Assembly (NCBI GenBank): GCA_019722365.1
Contig: JADFUC010002352.1
Location: 124,001-188,000 of the forward strand
Origin: Lithospermum erythrorhizon
Lineage: Eukaryota > Streptophyta > Magnoliopsida > Boraginales > Boraginaceae
Length of the DNA: 64,000 bases
Direction: 5' to 3'
The notes under the pieces were generated by a model that saw nothing but the letters and a program-made list of their open reading frames with translations, did not search any database and was not told where the DNA came from. Position 1 is the first letter of the stretch. Each line of letters starts with the position of its first letter. Below, piece after piece: positions 12,157-24,079 of the stretch. Position numbers and translations under genes: made by a program.

Positions 12157-15100
12157 TACTCAAGTTTAATGTATTTTATCTAGTTCGACATGCTATTGAC
12201 ATAGTCGTTTAGTTAATTTTGATTATTTCATGATTTATATATTCAATTGATGAATATATAATATGAAAAATCAACCCATTTTAATATATGTTTCACATGG
12301 TCGAATCATCACTTCATGTATCGATTTTGACGATTTGAAGTTTGACATTTAATTGTTTCATGAAATGAAAGTGATTAAAATTGACACTTGCATTTTTAAT
12401 TTGAGGTGTAATCATTTTCGATTTTACAATGATGTTTAGAAATTTTAAATTACGAAATTAAAACTGTGTTCTTGACTTTAGGTTCATGCCAGCTTTGTTC
12501 GAATTGTTTGAATTTTTTAAGTACTCCAAATTAAATTGTTGAATTTCCGAATTGTTTTGGGTTTAATCGAAACGAAGTGTTTTTGATAAACTACCACTGA
12601 CGTGTTCAATAATGATATTTTTATGTTCAAGAAAAATCCTGCACTTTTTGAATTCTTTTTGTAGCTTCCAAATCGCTTTTACAAAGTTGCAATTAACTGA
12701 AAAACTGAAACTGAAATGAATTACCAAAACGTCAATACCGAATCCGACCTCCTCCCGCGTCCGGCGGAATTGGGTCGCCCGCCACCAGACGTAGCCCATC
12801 GACTGCATTTTACGCACCGCTGCTGCACTGCCGCACCGCCGGAGGCCGGCGGTTTTGGGCTGAAGTTCTTCTGTCTGCTTTAGAAAACTCCTAAATGTAA
12901 TTTTGTAATTATTTTTGGTTTGAAAATTTATCGTAATTATTAATTTCGTTTTAAATGTAAGTAAATCATAAATTTTGTCATTAAGATAATCAATATATAT
13001 TCAATGGCATTAAATTTGATTTATATTTTTTCTTTTCTTAATTATTTTCATTAATTGATAATTTTGAAAATATATTTCATGACTTTAAATTTTGAATTTT
13101 GGAGTTAATTACTTCAGAAGTAATCGTTCCATGATTTAAGTGGTCGATAATTATTTTAATAATTATCATTAATCACAGGGAATATATTTAAATTCAAAAT
13201 TTACATTAATTGATAATTAATTAAAAGTAAATGGTAATTAATTAGTCAATTATGAATACATTTAATCTCTCATTTCATTTAATATATATGACATTAAGTG
13301 CATTTATATGTTTTAATGTTTTGCCCATATATATCATATGGAAACGGAAAGGAGATATTTAGATATTTAATTCGTTGTAATTTATTTATTTACTGGCCTC
13401 ATGCATCGAAAAGGCTGTAAACGACCACCGAGTCGATTTCTTTTATTCGATTCATTTACCCAATGCCTCATGCTACGTCTAAGTCAAGCTGTAGAGTAGG
13501 TTTTTCATGCGTATGTCGCTTGAATATGTGCTATCTATGCATGGTCAAATAAAGTTAAATAACATTAATCTCACTAATTAAAATTTCAAAGAACGTATCA
13601 AGCCAATTTTAAAGTCATGAATCGGTCGATTATCTCGACACACCGTACGGTAGGCATAGCTTTGCACTTAGATAGACAACGGATCATGTCAAGGATTTCC
13701 ACCAATGCTGCGTGGCTTTCGTATGACTATTCCAAGTAATTTTTGGTTTAATTGGGTATGCTTAACCCATTATTTCGGAGATACAAAGTTTAGCATCTTG
13801 AATAAAGATAATCCATACAAGAGTTATGTAGTTTTATGATAATCGCTTATAAACTCATTATTATAACTGGATTCAAAATGTCATAGTTGTTGCCGTTGGG
13901 ATTTAAGTATAGTAGATCTCGATAATTGCATACTTCGCGAGATTTTGGCATTTAAAATATATTTACAATTCATTTTTGTAAATATTTATGATTATTTTGA
14001 ACTACACTGCTTATTTTAAGTTGCATATTTCCTATTATGTTTGGCATATTAAGTTTACTCTATTTGCCCAATACTCATTCATCGGGCAAACTAAATGCAT
14101 GACTTTATAACGTGAAATAAAATAAGTTGCGAGAAATCCGAACGACTTGTCAAATAAAGTGTTACAACGCTGACTTCCTTCAACTATCAGAATCGGTTGT
14201 ACGCTAATAGAAGATAAAACTTTAAATACTACAAACATTTAAGCACTTGATTCAATCATGTTGATACGTTGCATGAACTTTGGTTCAAGTGAATAAAAGT
14301 CACATGATACGTATCAAGGATAATTAATTTTTGATTCAATCAAAGGCGATGACAAGTATGGTACACTCAATATGTCATATTGTCTCTACCCACCAAACAA
14401 GCCTTAAATAATAAATAGTTTGATCTCCTTTTGAGAAAAACTATTGAATGATCTTGAATGTCAGGTATCTACATTTCGTGACATGCGATTGGTATTTAGT
14501 TTCTTTAACACATTTAACATGGTTCATGAATTGCGATTTAAAACAAAAACTTATGGTATGTAACCAAAAATAAGCAAAGTTATCTATTCGCTTTCACCTC
14601 ACTTGTACAATGAGTGAACATGGAACTATAAGTTGAAGTTAATGATTCTGCTTTCCATTATTTCGAACTTTAAAGCATAGAAAATGATTTTAAGAATATT
14701 TAATCGAAAGTTATAGATTGATTAAATCTCACATTCAAATAATTTTGTTGTCAAAGTCAGAATGTCTTGGTCGGGCTATCGTTGTCGAGAACACTTGGGC
14801 TGACTCAATATGATTTTAATCATGGATATGAGCCAAGTATACGTAATACGGGAAGACAAAGATACAAAGAAGTTATCGGTACTTCGCAGAATGCATAGGC
14901 GACTACATTATAAGAGCAATACAGCTTAAATCCTCCATGAAGATGGTTGGGATTCTAAACTATTTTTGCACTTCAGAAGAGTAGAAAAGAATGTCATGTT
15001 TGACTTACACGCTTCCATATCGTGATTCTGATTAAGGAAATATTACTCTACTCTTCTTTAAAAGGAAGCCTCAACAACAAACGATCAATACTCTATGGAT

Positions 15101-18100
15101 AATGATCTCGAACGAGACTCGAGTATAATCTTGAAAAGATTTAACTAAGTCAACTCGCATTAGACTTAATGGGAGGTTCACTAGTCTAAATTAAGTTTGT
15201 ACGTTGGCATACAAGCAATTAAAGAGAAATGCAAGACTCAGCATAATCTGAAGATGAACTAAGTCGACTCTTACTAGACTTAGCGGGAGGTTCGCTTAGT
15301 CTAAATTAAGTTTCATGTTTACATGCAAGTTAATTGAAGATTTGAGTCATTGAACGATACACGTAATTGGATAGCGGTACGGAAAGGACCATATGAATAC
15401 TATCAAGCCTGAAGTTAAGTATCATCGATATAAGTAGTATATCATCCAAAGAATGAGACATCATTCTTAATCTTAAACGTGCATTTAAGATACGTACTAA
15501 GGAATTATGCTTAATGAAGTTAAACACAAATGACGAGATCTTTCAATTTCATATACCAAGATAATTTCATTCTATAGATGTGTCATTAGTCGAAATGACA
15601 TGGCAAGGATTGTGTTTAACGTGATCAAACACAAAGAATGAAATAATTTCACACGTTATGTCATACACCTACCTTTTAAATTAATTTATTCATATTCAAT
15701 CATGTAGACAACTCACAGTCAGGTTTGATAAAACAAACTTTGGAAATGTCTCGTATAGATAAGTTATTATGTCAATGGTACATAATTTAACTCGCATCCA
15801 AAGATGATATTAAGTCATTTTGTATATAACTAGAAGGAAGCTGGTATTTATTTCCATCCACTATAGTGTTACAATTTATTGTACATATGGAGTCTTCATT
15901 ATGAAGTACAAATAGTGGAAATAAATATGTGACTTGAATGCATTCAAGTGGCTCCGTAGGAGATACCAATCCAGTGTTAGAACCCTTCGGTTATATCAAG
16001 GAGTATCCACTCTTGATGCATTTAAAGCCAAATGCAGTGATACAAATGACAACATGAATAAATGATACTCCAATAAATGACTTGAGGTCATTTAAATGAA
16101 ATAAGATGCGAATACACGGGTCGAGTATAAATCTCTATTTTATCTTCCGACGACGATTCATCAAGTAAAGAGTCTATTCTATATTACTTTTCGGGCGGGC
16201 GAATCATCGAAGTAATAAACGATTCTCATTAATGAAAATATGAATGAAGCGCTTAATCATACATTGGGTTAAAAACCAAGATTAAAACATGTTGGTCTAT
16301 CGTCGGACGCGCTTTATGTTTATTTCAAGCTTTCTTATTGCTATTCCACGTCAGAATACGCGGTCTAAGCAGTTATCCAAAGAATGTTCTGGCAATCATC
16401 GACGACGGATACTTGACATCGTTATCGAACTCCACATCTCGTCGGTGAATGTAAAAGAAAGTTTACACTATTAGAATCTAAAGCTGTAAACTTAAGATCG
16501 AAAGTATATAATGGAGTTAAATTCTTCACTTTGATACTTGATGAAAATCAATGTTAATCAAGAGCGTTAACCTCGGTTCCTTAAAGGTTAGCTGGGAGCC
16601 AGAATCAAGATAAATAGTTTGGTACACTAATAAACTTCCTACAACCTTAGCGGTATAAGAAATGACATAGATTCTTGTACATTTCAGTGAGCCCAACTAC
16701 ATAAGCATGACACATGCTACATCAACACATTATATATATGCTAGAAGCCAGATGACATTTTCGTTAAGTTTAAGATGTCATAAAGCTCGAGGCGTATTGA
16801 AATCTATAATAAATTAAATTATATAAATAGATTATTCTTCTGCTGACAAGGAAAACTCTTCATTAGAGGTCTAATCCCACTAGTGCGGCCTCACATTAAC
16901 GAGAGGAAGAAGTCTATTACATGCGAATATGATTCACCGTATGCCGCTGGCTGTCACGTGTCACACTCACAACTATGACGCAACATGACTCCCGTGATTG
17001 GAATCGCGAAGTTTACTAAAGGTATTCACGATCTCTAATAATTTCGTAGTAACTTTAGAGAATAGATAAATATAGCTATACTTGAATCTGGACGGCTTGT
17101 CGATCTTCACTTGTAACCGAACGTGATAGTAGAATTATGGATAGTTAAACATATGAAAAGCTATTAGCCAAGAATTTCCATATCAGATCGAGTCTAGTAT
17201 GCTCAAGTAGTAAACTATGAAACTTGAACTTCAGACATGCCTTCACCAAATAACTGCTTATTGCAATGTCATAAAAGAACGCATTTAATAAGACAGATGC
17301 TTAACACACTTTGAGCAGTTGTAAACCTACCCGAGTAGAACCCCGAGAAGTGGTTCAAAACCCATTTTGATCATAGTTGCGCATGACTATGCCAGATAAT
17401 CTTAGTCATCAACGACTCGGCTGGTAAACCGGTCGACGAATGTAGCATCGCCAGAAGTAGTATTTCGCAACATGATGTGATTGTAATAACTATCCTCTGC
17501 TTTACATATCATGAAATGATCTATAGTCATGCAAGCTTAAAGGTTCCAGGAGTGATTTAAGTACGATCTCGGAGTCGAGATCCTTCCCCTCGCGATTCAA
17601 CTAAGTTTGGTTTTCACAGCTTAACGGGGCGAACTCCTAACGTGGCAGTTCGCTGGGAGCTAGTTCATTCACTTCTCTCGAATAAGTTCAATAATTAATT
17701 AAAGCAAAAAGTTCCTTTGTGTTTTAATTCGATTGTTAATTCAAACTACATGAACGCGTGATTCATTCATATAAGCACGTAATTATTTATTTCTACATTG
17801 CTGAAATATATAATATACACGTATCAGATTTATCGAAGAAAGGAAAATTAAATCCCTAGGGTTAGTCTATGCTTTCTAGAGAGGCAACATGAATTGTTGA
17901 TTACACCTCTTCAAACCTAGAAATATAGGATACCCAAAGACTCGGGTCGACGATAGCTAGGCGACAAGCCTCAAACGACCAATATCAGAAGTTTTGATTT
18001 ATAGAGCGATCAAGATTGATCACGTTAGCCCGGCAGGACTGCATCAATACTGTGGCCGCCGGTCTCGTGACTGGGAGTTCGGCATGACCAAAACAAATTC

Positions 18101-18500
18101 ATATAAGATATGTATATCTGTGTCCTATGATATTTGTTTAGAATTTTAGGTTCGACAATTCTTAGACCTACGATATATAACTATCTGTGTTATATAAGCT
18201 CTATACTTTGACTATGACCAAACGCCTGCCTTAAGCGTGGATTATAACGGCATATGTTGGGTCACATAAAGGAGTATAATGATAGATGCCTATATCGGGA
18301 GGGATTTATCCATCCTCGACATAAAAGGAAGACTCGTGCCTCACGCTTGGTACTAATTGTTTACGGACGCCATAAATGCTTATTCGGGCTTCATACTGGT
18401 AAAGAAAGTTGTAGGTGTTTCAAGGACACACTTCTTATGGTTAGCCTACTTAATTAGAGATCACTTGACGAAGGAATTGTAAGTAATCTTCCAAGGGCAA
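12157..18500 (+). other. Interior of element E, no recognisable gag-pol
   Basis: I searched the frames for copia landmarks: zinc knuckle, DSGA protease, HARLGHPS, integrase, YVDD, and ADSTTEAEY-like RNase H. None was convincing. The closest is a reading SKDDIKS near 15,798, which faintly resembles the RNase H D-DDxKS segment. Positions 12,160-13,400 are AT-rich leader-like sequence interrupted by a GC-rich patch (12,740-12,860). Positions 14,900-15,400 hold a direct repeat. Short open frames throughout (12,563-12,817 and 14,035-14,238 minus; 16,289-16,474 and 18,254-18,457 plus) lack family features. Confidence 0.5.
15124..15343. repeat. Two-copy tandem direct repeat in element E
   Basis: Copy 1 (about 15,124-15,242) and copy 2 (about 15,243-15,343) share ATAATCT-GAA, ACTAAGTC-ACTC, TAGACTTA-GGGAGGTTC and AGTCTAAATTAAGTTT in the same order. 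The second copy is shorter. It looks like a local duplication of a roughly 110-bp unit. Confidence 0.75.
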
Positions 18501-18508
18501 GCTGGGAG
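18501..18508 (+). other. Polypurine tract before the 3' LTR of E
   Basis: GCTGGGAG immediately precedes the 3' LTR start. A GGGAG-type purine tract at this place primes plus-strand DNA synthesis in LTR elements. The tract is short and slightly interrupted. Confidence 0.5.
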
Positions 18509-19472
18509 CGTTGAAAATCAACAGAATTGATCTCTTTATCGCGTCTGTCATAAAATCATGACAATTCATTTACCCGTCAAGTTAAACGTGATTACTGAAC
18601 TTAGTGTTCACCTTAGTAATGTGGTATATATTACTAGTGTGGTTCTCGATAATTTAATTGTTATGAGCTTATTGCTAGATCTTACTATTAATCGTTATAA
18701 TAATAGTAATCGGGTCAATTATTATTATTATACAACTTACTATTATCCGAGCCTAGAAGGTCACACACATACAATGATATTCGAATAATATTTCATGAAT
18801 GAATTAAACGGTGACTTCTGTATATTGGAGAAATATCAATATTTATATATTTACAAATATATATGTCGATGAACATCAATCGTTAAACTTACAAGTTTAA
18901 TCAATTAAGAATTGAGATCGATGAATAACTTGATAAGCTATTCGACAAGGACTCGTTAGTATTTTAATTGACTTGTTAAATTAATTAAAATTGAAAACTC
19001 ACTATAAACTATTATTTAATTAGAGGCTCATAACGGTCTAATTAAGTTAATGTTAAACTGATTTTGTAACGAGTCATGAATCATGAATTTCGTGACTCGT
19101 ATTTAAGAGAGGATTAGGTTTTTCTATGACCAAAAGAATCATAAAACCTCCACCCTCTAATGATAGCCGCCTCCCTTGGAAGAATTTTCTTCCAATTCTC
19201 ATTTCATCCTCAAACCTAAAGAAGTCTGCCCTCGTCTGCTTTCCCTCAAGCGTGCACCCAGAGGACATCTTTTCGTGTTGAACAAGCATCGAGCAGATCT
19301 GGAGTGGCAATCACGCGAGGCTGTGGGAATCGGGTTCAACTCTCGCTCATTGAAATGTAAGAATTCTCGTATTCATACATTTGTCATTTTATGTTTAGAT
19401 TAATTTACATTATTTCGAGAACCGGATGTATTTAATTCATGCTCATCACGACATTCATACTAGATTCCAACA
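18509..19472 (+). repeat. 3' LTR of element E
   Basis: It begins CGTTGAAAATC and ends GATTCCAACA, aligning with the 5' LTR at 11,190-12,141. It is followed at once by the TGGCC duplication and then by integrase sequence of the host element F. Confidence 0.85.
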
Positions 19473-19477
19473 TGGCC

Positions 19478-20110
19478 ATGGTTCAAAGAGGATACACATA
19501 TATCCTAGCCTCCACGGATTACTTCTCTAAACGGGCGTATAAAAGCCTCTCAAGAGCTGCAAACAAGTGGCGATTTCATCGTCTAATATCATCTATCGAT
19601 ACGGAGTGCCAAAATATTATTAGAGATGGACGGGCAAAGCCTTCGAGCACAAGATGATAGTCGATATGCGCAATAGGTTCAAAATAAGGAAGTATCATTC
19701 TACTATGTACTATCTACAAGCCAATGGGTTAGCAGAAGCTTTTAATAAGATATCATGCGAACCTCATGAAGAAAATCAAGTCCGTAAAGGATCACAACTA
19801 CATTTAAGTGAAGCACTTTGGGTATACCGCCACTCTTCTCGTAATCGCAACCCAAGCAACACCTTATGCTTTGGTTTACTGGACCGAAGTTGTCCTACCA
19901 CTAGAGGTACAAATTCCCTCACTAAGGGTGGCAGTAGTTAGCGACTCGCTTGTGAATATAACATGCCTAAGGTCGCAAAGAATTAGATTCGCTAGATGAA
20001 CAAAGGCTCATCGCCCAACAAAGGTTGGAATGCTATCAGTCGCGAATCTCTAAAGCCTATGACGAGAAGGTCAAAATACGATCATATCAAGCCATGAGAT
20101 GGTGCTCACA
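19478..20110 (+). pseudogene. Element F integrase core and C-terminal part (Tat-lineage gypsy)
   Basis: Integrase inserts the reverse-transcribed element into chromosomes. Successive readings, shifting frame, match Tat-lineage integrase: GYTYILASTDYFSK (19,489-19,530; the D of the TDYFSK motif is kept), NGLAEAFNK (19,723-19,749; its E at 19,735-19,737 is the presumed third catalytic acid), EALWVYRH, TPYALVYW, then PLEVQIPSLRV and, at about 20,005-20,050, LIAQQRLECYQSRIS. The second catalytic Asp region is degraded: a D-G-x-P-F-like reading is only visible across a frameshift near 19,627. At least three frameshifts make it dead. The N-terminal side lies at 11,020-11,189, separated by element E. 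Confidence 0.85.
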
Positions 20111-23100
20111 TGATAAGACCAACTAATACCTAAGTAAAATGCAAAGCCTAATGCCCAAATCAGACGTCTATATATCATACACGTTTCATCCCAATGGGCA
20201 TACCGATGGAAAGTAGCGGTGGAACGATACTACCCTTTGAAAACGCCAAGAACACAGCCTTTGGCAAGAGCATGTGCCTAACATAGCCTCGCAAAGAGCA
20301 AAGCGCTCTAATAGCCTGGGCATGGCAGTGAAAGATAAAAATACCTAACAACACATTCACGGATAAGAAGTAAAAAATCCACCTAAACGAATCTACGCTA
20401 ATGACTTGATCCCCGAGGAACTACCCCGTATGAGTAGCTCGACGCCTGAGCTCAGCTTATAATTTATTTCTGCCTGTCTCTACACTATTTCTGAAGGCAA
20501 GAAAAAAAGTGAATACGATTATCTAAATTCAAAAGATCCATACATATGTTCACAAAAGCGTAGAAATGCAACCACAATGTAGACAACTATGATGAAAGAC
20601 AGTGTTAAGGAAAAACTAAGCGGCGTTGTTTCTGAACCATGTCCTCCAAGGCACTCGAAATGTCTCTGTGACTGCCAGCATGCCGGAGCAACAGATCCGC
20701 TCCCTCATAATGATGGACGGCCCGAAAAATGAAACTAACCTCCTTCCTCGCAACATGGAGTCGATTTTATTAACCTACGCCCATATCCCTGTTCCAAGGC
20801 TAACACCCTACGGAAGAACCTCTATATCAATAAGAGCACTAAAGACTACGCAGTGCCCCAAAGGAAGCATCATCACAAGTAGTCTACAGGACTATCTCAA
20901 CCAGATGATCTCGAGCATCCACTACACGGATCTCACCTCGTAAAGTGCCTCCTCCAAGACATGAAGAAGGAAGTCTCTCTTGTAAGCAGCCTCACTAACC
21001 GTTTGCAAGGCACTCCCTACCTTCTCAAAATAACATTCCATGGCATGACGCAATGCCGTGGCTTAGTGAAATTGAAAGCCCCACCATTTGCTAAGTGAGT
21101 CAAACCTCATCGCCTATATCACGGGCCTCAAGGTTTTACTCGCAAGGACTCCATAACCGGCCGTCCTCCTCCTCTGCACCTGAGGGAAGGATGTGACGGA
21201 GTATACTCTAGGAAACTAGTATAGAAGCCATCACTTAGAACAAGGACTAAATAATAGTGAGCTGCAAATCCAAATCCAAAAGCATAAAGGCAAAAGAAAG
21301 TCAAAGAAAGGCATAAGAGGCTGAAGCACACTTCGCTTCAGAAGGTACGAAAGACTAAATGTAGACTATGTAGTCTAAAAGGGGCGCCCACCCCTCCTTC
21401 AACAAGTAAACACCAACATCATAGCAGTAGTAACGGTACCGGGAGACACATCCGCCTTCCGTCCTCACATGCTACTCACACTATCAAAGCAAAACAAGAA
21501 AAGGCATGTGAGTCAAAAACAATCAAGGAAGATGGTCGGGAAGACAAGCAAAGGATGTCCCCTTACTTGCCAATGTCCAAAGAAACCAAGGAATATGCTA
21601 ATACAAGCAATTTAAAAAATGTAAATAAAGCTTATTCCACGAAAGCAAGTGGGGCTTCACCGCAGGTGTTAAAGAGGACGCCCTCTCACTACTAAATACC
21701 ATCAATACTCAAGGTCTAGCTAATCTATCTGGGGCAGTTTTATGCATTCAAAGTGAACACAACACGTGGTAACGGTAAAGAGTACATACTCAATAACCAT
21801 ATCACTCAGCCAAGTTCACAAAGCAAATAAAGCAAATTATGCCTTCTCATAAAGACTCAATTGTAAAAGCATCGGGAAGAGGAATTCATCGTATAAAGCC
21901 TCGCAATTATGCTACTCCGCAGTGGCCAACCTTACTCTTACATGAATGCAAAATTCAAACGAAGTATATGTGTAAAAGTTGAAAATCAAAGACACGCATT
22001 CTCGAGAAGCGTCGAACGACCTCCCTAAACAATCCGTAAAAATTTTATGAGCGGAAACTAGACTTCCGGACTTAACGCGACGACCGGTTTCATCCCAATC
22101 GGAGTTCCAGCAGTGGGAGAATGTACTGTCGTGCGTAAAAATAGTAAAACGTAGAATTCCGTAACCAACTTCTCAACCTCTATGCAACTCAAGCTTCGTA
22201 ACGAAAGTTGTGAGGAACTTGATACATCAAAAGCACTGTCTTTTCATTACCTTTCTAATGATACTAGCAAATTGGCACACGTGATGAGTGAGCAGTAATA
22301 TATATGTCAAAAGATTGGATTTTGTATCATTGCTCTTCACTCAATGCTATATTTATCATCAAATATTAAAAAACACAAAATATAAAAATTAAACTTCATA
22401 GTGAAAAACCAATTATATGGTAAATTTGTAAGAGTAGACCATGCCTCAACTAATTGCTTTAACTATTCGCATATGATCATCAACAAAAGGAAAAACCAAA
22501 GACTCCAAAAGCCTCAATGTATCAAAGAAGTTCTAAGAAACAAATTTGGAACAAATATGGTTTCTAGAATTGTTGTTGGTAATTGAATTGATTTTATAAT
22601 AGATAGAAATCTTCTTCAAGAGCTAAGATTAACTATAAGATGAGTTCTTACGAAAATCATGCAAGCGCTTAGAGAAAAAAAATGAGCTAATTGTGATGGT
22701 TTTAAGTTTCTCTTAGCTCTTCAATCTGCTATACCAACCTTGTTGATCTGCTATTGATATACACATTCTTGATAGTACTTGTCTCCCTCACAACCCTTCT
22801 TCGGCTTATAGGCACTGTTGCAGCAGGGGTGTTCGTAGAGTCATATTTTTTCATATCCTTAATTCATTCAATGATTCATTAGATAATGCCTTGTTAAGGC
22901 AGTTGTAGCCCTCCTCCTTGTGGTCACGGTTGGAGCCGCTGCTAGTATCCCAACAACTTTAGCTATGGAACCATGAGAGATTAAGGTATTTCTGATTCCG
23001 AAGTGTTCATGCTTTCTTAATTCCTTCACCCTTCAATTACAACAAACCAATTATTTCAACAAACATGGTGCAAAATGAAAATTCTATAAACCAATTACAC

Positions 23101-24079
23101 TTAATCATTCAACAAACATCAATGAACTTAAAAACTCAAAATAAATTTATACATGCAATCAGAATAGAAATTGCCATTTTATTAGTTCAGTGATGACTGC
23201 AGTTTTACTAGTTCTAGAGTAATAAGCAGACGCAAAAATCCAGAAAAAAGCCCCTGCTGTAAGGCTATGCTTGCAAAATCTTAAATTTAACTATTTATTC
23301 AACAATTTAAAGGGAATTGACAATACATTTATTTGGATATTAGGGGAGAGGGACCTTTCCATATCATTTTTCCATTTGAAAAAGTTTTCAGTTGGTAATG
23401 AAAGAATGATCTCAACTTATGCCTGGGTGATTAAATATGAGAGGAAGTTCCCGCTCAAGATGCCTTATTCTGGCAAATTTCCTCAGCTTTTTTTTTCCTT
23501 TTAAATTTCAAAATTGGTGATCGATTAATGCCTTAGTGGGTAGTTTTTCATACAGGCTACAACTGATAAAAGATATATTTTACGGAAGAAGGTAGTTAGC
23601 ACGCTGCTGAACTGTTATCTGGCCTTAAAAGCGATAAAATGAATAGGAGGTGAATTCTTATTTTACGCAGCCAAATTTTACAATTCTTTGTATAAAACAG
23701 CGAATTTTCTTTATTCTTCGTGGAAAGCAATGAGATTTTTATTTCTGTAGAAAAACAATGGTCGCTTGTCTTGAAACAAGCAAGTCTGATGGTTTGTTAT
23801 TCAAACAAACATTTGATTTATTAAAACTTTGTGTGATGCAGGCACGGCCAATTCTTCTTTTCTACTTCTGAAACATGCTTATTAAATTGGTAGTTTATTA
23901 AATGAAACATGAAAAAAATCGTACATGAGCCTGTGGCATTAATTCTTTATTGATATTGAATCAAAGTTGATAAAACTTTGAGAGAGAAGTTTGATATAAA
24001 ATTTAATGGTGGTGATTTACTTGAATCTGATACGTTCTCATATATATAAGGAAAGAAAAGAATCTGAACAAGTGCTTTA
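20111..24079. other. 3' non-coding part of element F and unassigned DNA
   Basis: Tat elements usually have a long non-coding tract after integrase, and 20,111-22,260 fits that by position and composition (A-rich, moderate GC, no domain). Open frames at 20,626-20,943 (plus) and 21,128-21,331 (minus) show no family features. From about 22,260 composition shifts to AT-rich. Around 22,700-22,990 several hydrophobic or cysteine-rich short readings occur, but none could be tied to a gene. Confidence 0.35.

Larger units (their letters stand above)
11190..19472 (+). mobile_element. LTR retrotransposon E, complete, inserted in element F integrase
   Basis: E has two LTRs (11,190-12,141 and 18,509-19,472), a primer-site match after the first, a short purine tract before the second, and identical 5-bp flanks TGGCC at 11,185-11,189 and 19,473-19,477. 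Its flanks are two parts of one Tat-type integrase, so E transposed into F. The LTR ends suggest an original terminal inverted repeat near TGTTGGAATC/GATTCCAACA, common in plant Ty1/copia elements, and the initiator-Met-type primer site fits. The 6.4-kb interior gave no recognisable gag or pol domain. It is either extremely decayed or a non-autonomous (LARD-like) element, so the copia label is an inference from the ends. Confidence 0.85.

Noticed and set aside
17640..17720. Additional LTR boundary at GCTGGGAGC
   Set aside because: The same word precedes the E 3' LTR and also occurs at 16,588, but no partner repeat, primer site or target duplication supports a boundary here.
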